Assembly: GCA_021790055.1 (NCBI GenBank) | Contig: JAJYIL010000138.1 | Span: forward strand, 1 to 7,537 | Source of the DNA: Bacteroidota bacterium | Lineage (GTDB): Bacteria > Bacteroidota > Ignavibacteria > Ignavibacteriales > Ignavibacteriaceae | Reading direction: 5' to 3' | Length of the DNA: 7,537 bases | In this document: positions 1 through 6,159 of the stretch, in pieces | Layout: each line of letters begins with the position of its first letter | Numbering within the stretch: the stretch's first letter is position 1 | Position numbers and translations under genes: made by a program | Notes under the pieces: generated by a model | Seen by the model: only the letters and a program-made list of their open reading frames with translations | What the model was told of the DNA's origin: nothing | Database searches by the model: none

Positions 1-390
1 AGGAGAAATTTTTCTTTCAACAAGACCAATCAACTCATTCTTCTTTTCCGCCGCAATTGCAGGGGTTTCATTCTTATCAATGCTGACGGATAAAATGTTG
101 TAATCCTTTCCCGGAGTTAAATTGACCTTATCGATTACGTCCGCTATCTCAGTCATAAGCGGCGTGCAAATTCCGGTGCACCGGTAGTAGCCAAAATCAA
201 TTACCGTCGGCTTATTAATTATTTTTTTTAATTGAATTATTTTGCCATTCGAATCAGTAAAGGAAAGATTCAGCGGGATATATTTCCCGGTGTGGACAAC
301 AACGTCGTCATACTTCTCTTTGCCACTTTCAGCAAATACGCTTAATGATATTAGAATTAGAATAAGAAATATTTTTATTATAGTTTTCAA
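1..390 (-). CDS. SCO1/SenC-family copper chaperone, second copy (SCO-B), 3' end cut by window
   Basis: The frame is open from a TTG at 390-388 to the window edge (130 residues visible), directly after an in-frame TAA at 393-391. No in-frame ATG occurs before the one just after the CxxxC motif, so TTG is the only start that keeps the signal peptide: K-T-I-I-K, a hydrophobic run to about residue 18, and VFA as a probable cleavage site near residue 20. There is no clear Shine-Dalgarno. The thioredoxin-like SCO fold is recognisable: KPTVID strand, YYR, then C71-TGI-C75-TP, the copper-binding CxxxC of the family, and PGKDYN. The distal copper-ligand histidine lies beyond the window. By eye about half of some 84 aligned residues match SCO-A, so this is a diverged paralogue and not a recent copy. 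The family delivers copper to the CuA site of cytochrome oxidase in the periplasm, or acts as a thiol reductant there. Family call is secure; the exact start is less so. Confidence 0.88.
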   Translation of the reverse strand, partial: MKTIIKIFLILILISLSVFAESGKEKYDDVVVHTGKYIPLNLSFTDSNGKIIQLKKIINKPTVIDFGYYRCTGICTPLMTEIADVIDKVNLTPGKDYNILSVSIDKNETPAIAAEKKNELIGLVERKISP

Positions 391-410
391 TTATCTATTA
401 AATATCCGCA

Positions 411-426
411 AAACAATGAATTGTTT
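411..426. repeat. Short perfect palindrome upstream of SCO-B
   Basis: Arms AAACAAT (411-417) and ATTGTTT (420-426) are perfect inverted repeats around a 2-base centre, starting 21 bases upstream of the SCO-B TTG start. The size and symmetry suit a dimeric regulator site or a small hairpin in the leader of SCO-B. The arms are AT-rich, so chance is a serious alternative, and no particular regulator is recognised. Confidence 0.35.
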
Positions 427-447
427 ATTTTATTATTCTCGCGTCTT

Positions 448-486
448 TCTTAATCTTAATCGGATCTAGTTCGAATAAGATTAAGA
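448..486. repeat. Imperfect inverted repeat between the two SCO genes
   Basis: Left arm 448-462 and right arm 472-486 pair at 14 of 15 positions (one A-A mismatch at 459/475), with a 9-base loop at 463-471. It lies 7 to 45 bases past the SCO-A stop codon. Neither strand has a T-tract after the stem, so this is not a textbook intrinsic terminator. A third copy of the arm core, CGATTAAG at 490-497 (running into the SCO-A stop), is the perfect complement of 455-462 and allows a competing pairing. It may be an mRNA-stabilising or processing hairpin that separates SCO-A from SCO-B expression, a regulator site, or a degenerate interspersed repeat. Confidence 0.65.
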
Positions 487-492
487 GCACGA

Positions 493-1320
493 TTAAGACT
501 TAAGATTTTTCGTAGTTCCGTCAACCTTCCTTGGCTTTAGAACAACAAAAACAAATAACGCCGCAACCATTACTAAAATTCCGGCGCCTGAATATTCAAA
601 CCAGCTATCTACCATAGCTTTATCCTTTGGCTGTTTGCCGTCAAAACAATATTCGGGCTCATTATCTACCACGGGTATTGCCTGATTTTTAGAGGCATCA
701 AGTATTGCCATCTTAAAGCTTACCGGAAGAATCCTGAGAGCCCCTGCATCAATTCCCGAGTCGGCATCTCCGGGTTTAATATAACGGCAAATCTTTCCTT
801 CCTTAGAAACAAAAACCAGAACGCCTGTATGAATAAAGACGCCGTTCTTATAATCGTAATTAAATCCTACTGCTTTGGTCAACTCACTTATATTAGCGCT
901 GTCTCCGGTTAAAAATCTCCAGGCAGAATCCGGGATACTTGTCTTAAGCAGATTCATTATCTGGGATTTCTTTAACGCTGCGTCTTTAGTCAGCTCTTCC
1001 GGGTTAAAGCTTACTGTAATTAAGTTATAATCCTTGCCGGGAACCAGATCAATTCTATTGACTACATCTGCAACGTCTGTCATAATCGGCGTGCAGATTC
1101 CATTGCACCTGTAATATGCAAGATCAATTACCGTAGGTTTCGTAATTAAATCTCCAAGCCTTACTTCCTTACCTTGAGAATCATAAAAAACTGCATTAAG
1201 AGGAATTTTACCTCCCAGCTTTTCAACCACGCCGACTTTTGATTCCAGGTCTTTTGCAATTCCGGAATTTAAGCTTAAAAGGAAAATAATCGAAACCAAT
1301 GCCCCGGTTACCGTTTTCAT
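493..1320 (-). CDS. SCO1/SenC-family copper chaperone, membrane-anchored (SCO-A)
   Basis: This 275-residue protein has a cleavable signal peptide (about 1-22, ending near GIA), a periplasmic thioredoxin-like SCO domain (about 30-200) and one C-terminal membrane segment (about 243-261) followed by a basic tail. The copper-binding set is complete: C72-NGI-C76-TP and H164 (in FIHTG). The family inserts copper into the CuA centre of cytochrome c oxidase subunit II. Two features are less usual: the anchor is at the C-terminus, whereas many bacterial SCO proteins have an N-terminal anchor, and there is an insert at about 205-240 with an extra cysteine, C225, in EYCFDG. The ATG at 1320 follows the cytochrome c stop by 11 bases with no good Shine-Dalgarno, suggesting translational coupling. 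Its place after an ACIII operon suggests service to a partner oxidase encoded nearby. Copper chaperone versus thiol-reductase role cannot be decided from sequence. Confidence 0.93.
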   Translation of the reverse strand: MKTVTGALVSIIFLLSLNSGIAKDLESKVGVVEKLGGKIPLNAVFYDSQGKEVRLGDLITKPTVIDLAYYRCNGICTPIMTDVADVVNRIDLVPGKDYNLITVSFNPEELTKDAALKKSQIMNLLKTSIPDSAWRFLTGDSANISELTKAVGFNYDYKNGVFIHTGVLVFVSKEGKICRYIKPGDADSGIDAGALRILPVSFKMAILDASKNQAIPVVDNEPEYCFDGKQPKDKAMVDSWFEYSGAGILVMVAALFVFVVLKPRKVDGTTKNLKS

Positions 1321-1331
1321 TTGCTAAACCA

Positions 1332-2291
1332 TTAAAACAAACTATTCATATAATTATAAAAGGTATCCCAGTCCGAGCTTGAAAGCCAATGTACCTTGTA
1401 GTTAAATCCATCCTGTCCAAGCTCATCAACAATAAGATCAATAAAAACCTTTTCGTTATTATGCCATTCATCCGTGGAGCTTAACATTGTAAGAGCTCTC
1501 ACTTTGTTGTCAACAACTCTGTTAAAAATACCGGCACCGCTTCCGGGATCGCCGGCAATCTGCCTCATAACTTCCATTACCTTTTGATATCTTGCCTGTC
1601 CATCCTGCTCAACTAAAACCATAGCATCTTTAATTGGAATTTGTCCGGGATTTGCTTGTCCGGCTGTTGTATCACTCGTGCTTTGCCCGCCGAGAGAAAG
1701 CTTAAAGGTTTTTGCAAGATCGGTTAAATCATCTTTTGAATCTTGAGGCGGATTAGGGACAAAAGTTTTTCTAATATATTGAGCTAACGCAAATTTTTCT
1801 TCCGGTGTAAAAGTACTGAATGCTACCATTGCGCTTCCTTTTATTCCTTCAGAAAGAGTTTTATAAATGCCGGAAATCTTTGGACCGTTTATCCATCCCT
1901 GCATGCTTGTAAAGTTGCGGGGCTTTGGAGTTAATGCTGCAGCAGCAACTCCGTCGCCTTTTCCATCTGCACCATGGCATGCAACGCAGTTAGTTATAAA
2001 AAGTGATTTTCCCTTTTCAACCATAGCTACGCTGGGCTGACTTAATGTAAATACACTTACGGCAGGAGCCGTACTCGGCTTAATCAAGGGTATATCCGGC
2101 ACTATTGTTGATGAATCAACAATAGTCGGATTAATAATATTATTACCAATGTTGTTCAAGTTATTCAAATAAAAGATGCCTATGCCGGTTCCAATAATTA
2201 AAATGTAAGGATAAATTAAAGCAAGAATTTTAACCGGGTGTTCTTTAAGATCGGCTAATAAATTCTTCTTACCATTTCCATTATTACTCAT
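1332..2291 (-). CDS. Membrane-anchored monoheme cytochrome c with C-terminal extension
   Basis: This 319-residue protein has a short lysine-containing cytoplasmic N-terminus, one uncleaved membrane segment (about 20-42), a Pro/Ser/Thr/Val-rich linker (about 55-85) and a class I cytochrome c domain (about 88-180). The heme is attached at C102-VA-C105-H106; M155 in SAMVAF is the likely sixth ligand, and YIRKTF is the family's closing helix. A low-complexity stretch (about 200-217, rich in Gly, Ser, Thr, Gln) leads to an extension of about 100 residues (220-319) with no heme motif, rich in Trp, Tyr and Asp near its end; I do not recognise it. The gene follows actF by 24 bases and precedes SCO-A by 11. 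Its role is probably electron transfer on the periplasmic face from ACIII to a terminal oxidase, or as an extra ACIII subunit. It is not the canonical actE, because an ActE-like heme domain is already fused to ActD. Cytochrome identity is certain; the partner is inferred from position. Confidence 0.9.
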   Translation of the reverse strand: MSNNGNGKKNLLADLKEHPVKILALIYPYILIIGTGIGIFYLNNLNNIGNNIINPTIVDSSTIVPDIPLIKPSTAPAVSVFTLSQPSVAMVEKGKSLFITNCVACHGADGKGDGVAAAALTPKPRNFTSMQGWINGPKISGIYKTLSEGIKGSAMVAFSTFTPEEKFALAQYIRKTFVPNPPQDSKDDLTDLAKTFKLSLGGQSTSDTTAGQANPGQIPIKDAMVLVEQDGQARYQKVMEVMRQIAGDPGSGAGIFNRVVDNKVRALTMLSSTDEWHNNEKVFIDLIVDELGQDGFNYKVHWLSSSDWDTFYNYMNSLF

Positions 2292-2315
2292 ATTCTTAGT
2301 TTTAGCCTTTCCATA

Positions 2316-3551
2316 TTAGAGATGAAAATCCCAGCTTCGTTTCAGCTTTGGATCACCAATTGGCAGCAGGTTGTGCTTTTTAGCTGCCGTTGTAAAAATC
2401 ACGATCATCAATCCAACCGCAGCTATCGGAAATGCAAAATCGATTGGATTGAATGTATACGTGAATCCGTTGTTTACCATGCTCGGCATTACAAGCCAGT
2501 AAGAATCCAGGTATTGAGTTGCAATAATCCAAATTGAAGCGAAAATCAATATTTTAGGATTTGTCTTAGAGCCTCGTGGAACAAGGAATAAGAACGGCAC
2601 AATAAAATGTGCAATAACCAGTATCAGCGAAACATACTTCCATCCGCCGTTCCATCGGTTAATGTAATAGATTATTTCTTCAGGCAAGTTGCCGTACCAT
2701 TGAAGCATATACTGTGAGAAAGCGATATATGCCCAGAAAACAGTGAAGGCAAACATCCAGGTACCGAGACTGTAATAATGGTCATTCTTTATTTTCGGGC
2801 TAAGATAGCCTTTTTCATTAAGCAGCACGGATGCGAGTGTAACAACAGCAAATCCCACCCACGCCGCATCGGCAAAAATATACACACCAAATATTGTTGA
2901 ATACCACTTCGGCACCATGCTCATCAGCCAATCAAAAGATAACACCGAAACCGTGAAAGCGAAGATTGGTATGAATGCAGCCGAAAGCTTTATGTTGATA
3001 GTAGTAAGGCTTTGATCTGCAACCGAATCTTGCTTGCGGGAGTTGCGAATAATAAAAAAGTAAAACGCCCACCAAATCAAAAGTATAATCACATCTCTAA
3101 TAATAAAGAATGGAACATTTAAGTAGCTCATCCTCGCCTGCCATACTTTATCATGGGCAACAACTTCCGGGTTCATCCATGCAAACAAATGCTTCATGCT
3201 GAAGAAAAGTGGAATAATTAGCAAAAGAAGAAACGGGACCGAGGCTGCAAACAACTCGCTAATTCGTCTGAATGGCACGCTCCAGACTGCACCGGAAACG
3301 TATTCCATTGTTACAAGAAACAATGAGCCGACACTAATGCACAGAAGGAAAATGTATGCAGTAAGGTATCCGAATGAAGCTCTCGCCGGGTCAATCATAA
3401 AACTGATGACGCTTAAAATGACTCCTGCAATTAATAAAGCATAACCCCAGGCGCTAAGACTATTAGGCAATTCCTTTTTAGTGTAGCCTGCACTTTGAGC
3501 AAGCTCCATACTTACCTGACCGGCTGGTAAAGTAGATTCAGTTTGAGGCAT
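2316..3551 (-). CDS. actF: Alternative complex III subunit ActF (NrfD/PsrC-like quinol oxidoreductase membrane subunit)
   Basis: ActF is an integral membrane subunit of ACIII, homologous to ActC, and is thought to contribute to the proton path of the complex. The 411-residue product has about ten hydrophobic helices (roughly 34-52, 60-83, 97-117, 144-168, 187-208, 218-243, 262-285, 303-323, 332-352, 369-389). Family landmarks are SFDWLMS (205-211) with PKWYSTIFG (214-222), FSQYMLQWYGNLPEE (278-292), DSYWLVMP (349-356), and a charged C-terminal tail with DPKL as in other ActF proteins. The ATG at 3551 lies inside the end of actDE (14-base overlap, different frame) and is supported by AAGGAG seven bases upstream. 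Met15 is an alternative start but lacks that signal. The overlap implies coupled, near-stoichiometric translation with ActDE. Length and composition are normal for the family. Confidence 0.95.
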   Translation of the reverse strand: MPQTESTLPAGQVSMELAQSAGYTKKELPNSLSAWGYALLIAGVILSVISFMIDPARASFGYLTAYIFLLCISVGSLFLVTMEYVSGAVWSVPFRRISELFAASVPFLLLLIIPLFFSMKHLFAWMNPEVVAHDKVWQARMSYLNVPFFIIRDVIILLIWWAFYFFIIRNSRKQDSVADQSLTTINIKLSAAFIPIFAFTVSVLSFDWLMSMVPKWYSTIFGVYIFADAAWVGFAVVTLASVLLNEKGYLSPKIKNDHYYSLGTWMFAFTVFWAYIAFSQYMLQWYGNLPEEIIYYINRWNGGWKYVSLILVIAHFIVPFLFLVPRGSKTNPKILIFASIWIIATQYLDSYWLVMPSMVNNGFTYTFNPIDFAFPIAAVGLMIVIFTTAAKKHNLLPIGDPKLKRSWDFHL

Positions 3552-4713
3552 TGCCAGACTCCTTGATTAATTCACTTATTGCAGAAAAGTCGCTTGGCTT
3601 TGGATTCTGCGCTCTCTGCAAAACTCTTATGTAATTAACTATCGCCCACCTCTCATCTCTTGTTGTTTGATATGCATAAGACGGCATTATACCCTGCATT
3701 CCGTTTGTAATTATATTGTAAATTTGTCCGTCGCTATAGCCGATAACTTTTGCCGAATGAAGCGTTGGTCCCGGAGGAAAGAATCCGCGAAGCCTGCTGT
3801 TACCGTCGGCATAATTTCCATGACACGGGCTGCAGAATGTTAAGAACTTCCTCTGCCCGAGCTTCAATACTTTTTTAGTCGGAAGCAAAGGATCGGAATA
3901 AAACTCTGTAGTATCAGCTGGGTCATTAAAGGCATAAGGAATAAACCCGCGCGCAACAGTGCCTTTAGCCGGCTCACGCATTTCGCGCTTATCACGGAAG
4001 AATGTACTCTCCGCTTGAGCCGAACCTTTATTCTGGTTCAACATAAAATCGAACGGCGGCAGATACATAAATTTGTTCAACGTAACATACGTGCTTGCCG
4101 AAGTAATTATTGCAACAATTATTAGAAAGACAACAAACTTCGGCTCAAAGGCTTTCAATATCTTCGGCTCGGGATTATGAATCAGCTCAATGCTCTTTCC
4201 ACCCAACGACTTGAGAAATTCAGTTACCTTGTTCTCATCAAATTGAGGATCATCGGATTCAATAACAACTCCGTATTTATCCGAGGTTACGTTCTTCATA
4301 TAATTTGTATCGTGTAGCGGATGGGCGTTAAATGGAAGATTGAATACAATAGCTATCATTGCTATGAATGTTGAGACAACCGCATTCAGCACCGTGAATT
4401 CAAAAGTAATCGGAACAAAAGCCGGCAATGGAAAATATGGCTTACCACCAATAACAAGCGGGTAATTTACGGCAAGTGCCCACCACATGAAAAATAAAAT
4501 TGACGACGCACCAAAGAAGCCGAAGAATAAAGTTACATATCCCAGCTTAGACGACTTCAACTTCATCGCCCTCTCAATACCGTGAATTGGATAAGGAGTG
4601 TTTACATCATAATTCTTAAAACCGGCTTCATTAACTTTCTTCGCTGCATTGAATATTTCATCTGCAGTATCGAACAAAGCAGCAACGCCGAACAACTTCT
4701 TTTCATCTGCCAT
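3538..4713 (-). CDS. actDE: ActD-ActE fusion: ACIII membrane subunit (DUF3341) joined to monoheme cytochrome c
   Basis: The 391-residue protein joins two ACIII subunits that are separate genes in the best-studied examples (Rhodothermus, Flavobacterium). Residues 1-180 are ActD (DUF3341): a soluble N-terminal part with LFGVAALFD and the TPYPIHG motif (39-45), two membrane helices (about 58-81 and 103-125) around a periplasmic loop, then NAHPLHD (129-135) and a cytoplasmic domain. A third helix (about 193-212) replaces the lipid anchor of free-standing ActE and delivers the rest to the periplasm. Residues 213-391 are ActE: YMLPP-like YLPPFD (217-222), REPAKGTVARG (246-256), heme site C294-SP-C297-H298, and probable axial M343 in GIMPSY. 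The ATG at 4713 gives the proper ActD N-terminus although no Shine-Dalgarno precedes it. The reading frame is continuous through the junction, so this is not a frameshift artefact visible here. It overlaps actF by 14 bases. Function: structural core plus a heme on the electron route to the oxidase. Confidence 0.94.
   Translation of the reverse strand: MADEKKLFGVAALFDTADEIFNAAKKVNEAGFKNYDVNTPYPIHGIERAMKLKSSKLGYVTLFFGFFGASSILFFMWWALAVNYPLVIGGKPYFPLPAFVPITFEFTVLNAVVSTFIAMIAIVFNLPFNAHPLHDTNYMKNVTSDKYGVVIESDDPQFDENKVTEFLKSLGGKSIELIHNPEPKILKAFEPKFVVFLIIVAIITSASTYVTLNKFMYLPPFDFMLNQNKGSAQAESTFFRDKREMREPAKGTVARGFIPYAFNDPADTTEFYSDPLLPTKKVLKLGQRKFLTFCSPCHGNYADGNSRLRGFFPPGPTLHSAKVIGYSDGQIYNIITNGMQGIMPSYAYQTTRDERWAIVNYIRVLQRAQNPKPSDFSAISELIKESGNASN
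3559..3564 (-). promoter_or_regulatory. Ribosome binding site of actF
   Basis: AAGGAG on the minus strand, seven bases before the actF ATG and inside the last codons of actDE. It fixes the actF start. Only this gene and actC have clear Shine-Dalgarno sequences in the window, and both are genes whose start overlaps the preceding gene. Confidence 0.75.
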
Positions 4714-4763
4714 TATTTTGCCAAATAAGATTTTTCATTTCAGTGTAAATTATATCTTCTTAT

Positions 4764-4788
4764 AATTTTTAATTTCCAATTTTTAATT
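4764..4788. repeat. 11-bp tandem direct repeat in actC-actDE gap
   Basis: AATTTTTAATT occurs at 4764-4774 and again at 4778-4788, separated by TCC (period 14), in the 78-base gap between the actC stop and the actDE ATG. The gap is otherwise AT-rich with no gene. It is the only sizeable gap within the act genes and could hold an internal promoter, a regulator site or an mRNA cleavage point; it may also be simple AT-rich filler of the type common between genes in such genomes. Confidence 0.5.
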
Positions 4789-4791
4789 GAT

Positions 4792-6159
4792 TCACTCTTC
4801 TTCATGATGAACAGGCTGAGCACCTTTGACTATTGATTTAATTTCCGCAATTGAAACTACCGGCAGTGTTCTTGCGAAAAGCAAGATCAGGGTAAAGAAC
4901 AAACCGAAGCTTCCGAACAATATACCAAAGTCTACCAATGTTGGTCTGTAAGCATGCCAAGACGACGGTAAAAAATCTCTACTAAGCGAGGTGACTATAA
5001 TTATGAAGCGTTCAAACCACATTCCAACATTTACAAGAATAACAATTGCCAAAGTTACCGGTACGGAACGTCTGATTTTTTTAAACCAGAAGAGCTGTGG
5101 GAAGAAAACGTTGCAGCTAAGCATTACCCAGTAACCCCATCCATAAGGTCCGAATGCTCTATTCAAAGTAGTAAATAATTCGAACGGAGAACCGCTATAC
5201 CATGCCATGAACCATTCGATAATATAAGCATATCCTACCATTGAACCGGTAAGAAGTATTATCTTGTTCATCTTTTCAAGATGGTCGATAGTTATAATAT
5301 GCTCCATATCGAAAACTTTCCTGATAAAGATTAATACCGTACTTACCATAGCAAAGCCGGAAAAAATAGCGCCGGCAACAAAGTATGGCGGGAAAATTGT
5401 TGAATGCCATCCGGGTATAATAGCAGCCGCAAAGTCCCAGCTTACTACTGTATGAACGGAAAGTACAAGCGGAGTAGCAAAACCTGCGAATAACATATAA
5501 GCTTTTTCATAATGCTGCCACTGGCGGCTCGATCCTCTCCATCCTAAACTGAATACGGAATAAATCGTTTTCTTAATTTTATTAGTCGCTCTATCTCGCA
5601 ATGTTGCAAAGTCGGGAATCAGTCCCGTGTACCAAAATATCAGGGATACAGTAAAATAAGTTGAAACTGCGAATACATCCCATACTAAAGGAGAAATGAA
5701 ATTTGGCCACATAAGGTGCTGGTTTGGATATGGGATTAAATACCCGGCAAGCCAGGGTCTGCCGGTATGGATTACCGGAAAGATGCCCGCACACATAACG
5801 GCAAAGATAGTCATCGCTTCGGCAAAGCGTGCTATGCCGTTTCTCCACTGCTGCCTTAGTAAATACAAGATAGCGGAGATCAAAGTGCCTGCATGCCCGA
5901 TTCCAATCCAGAATACAAAATTTGTAATATCAAAAGCCCACGCAACCGGTTGATTATTTCCCCACATTCCTATTCCATAATAAAACGTAATTCCCGTACA
6001 AATTATTCCTATTATCAGAAGGCTTACAAAAAAAGCCAACACAACTTGATACTTCCTCGTCGGCTTAAGATCTATCGGTCTTATTATAACTTCATCAAGC
6101 TCTTTTAAAGGAGGATTGCCTTCTACAAGTACGGGTTCTAAAGAATAATCAATCGCCAC
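4792..6159 (-). CDS. actC: Alternative complex III subunit ActC (NrfD/PsrC-like quinol-oxidising membrane subunit)
   Basis: ActC is the membrane subunit that, with the nearest ActB iron-sulfur cluster, is thought to form the quinol oxidation site on the periplasmic side. The 455-residue product has a soluble N-terminus with the ActC-typical PPLKELDE and IIRPIDLKPTRKY segments, then about ten membrane helices (first about 37-62, last about 405-430). Conserved landmarks are WAFDITNFVFWIGIGHAGT (74-92), HTGRPW (131-136), SPLVWDVFAVSTYF (156-169), LSVHTVVSWDFA (233-244), PGWHSTIFPPYF (249-260) and MWFERF (380-385). H131, D161 and D242 are candidate quinol-site or proton-path residues by analogy. 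It starts at GTG (6159), whose first base is the last base of the actB TAG stop (TAGTG); GGAGGT seven bases upstream within actB supports the start. The C-terminus ends HHEEE. Length is normal for the family. Confidence 0.96.
   Translation of the reverse strand: MAIDYSLEPVLVEGNPPLKELDEVIIRPIDLKPTRKYQVVLAFFVSLLIIGIICTGITFYYGIGMWGNNQPVAWAFDITNFVFWIGIGHAGTLISAILYLLRQQWRNGIARFAEAMTIFAVMCAGIFPVIHTGRPWLAGYLIPYPNQHLMWPNFISPLVWDVFAVSTYFTVSLIFWYTGLIPDFATLRDRATNKIKKTIYSVFSLGWRGSSRQWQHYEKAYMLFAGFATPLVLSVHTVVSWDFAAAIIPGWHSTIFPPYFVAGAIFSGFAMVSTVLIFIRKVFDMEHIITIDHLEKMNKIILLTGSMVGYAYIIEWFMAWYSGSPFELFTTLNRAFGPYGWGYWVMLSCNVFFPQLFWFKKIRRSVPVTLAIVILVNVGMWFERFIIIVTSLSRDFLPSSWHAYRPTLVDFGILFGSFGLFFTLILLFARTLPVVSIAEIKSIVKGAQPVHHEEE

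Noticed and set aside
242..469. Plus-strand open frame of 75 codons
   Set aside because: It lies over SCO-B and the intergenic inverted repeat, with no domain, no ribosome binding site and an implausible composition; the opposite strand has a clear SCO protein.
448..486. Intrinsic terminator after SCO-A
   Set aside because: The stem is AT-rich and neither strand has a run of T after it, so it is reported only as an inverted repeat.
4749..4779. Sigma-70-like promoter before actDE (TTGGAA and TATAAT on the minus strand)
   Set aside because: The spacing is 19 bases in extremely AT-rich sequence, where such boxes arise by chance, and the lineage probably does not use this consensus at most promoters.
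5591..5953. Open frames on both strands inside actC (85 codons each)
   Set aside because: Both are shadows of the conserved ActC membrane-protein frame; neither has a start signal or a domain.
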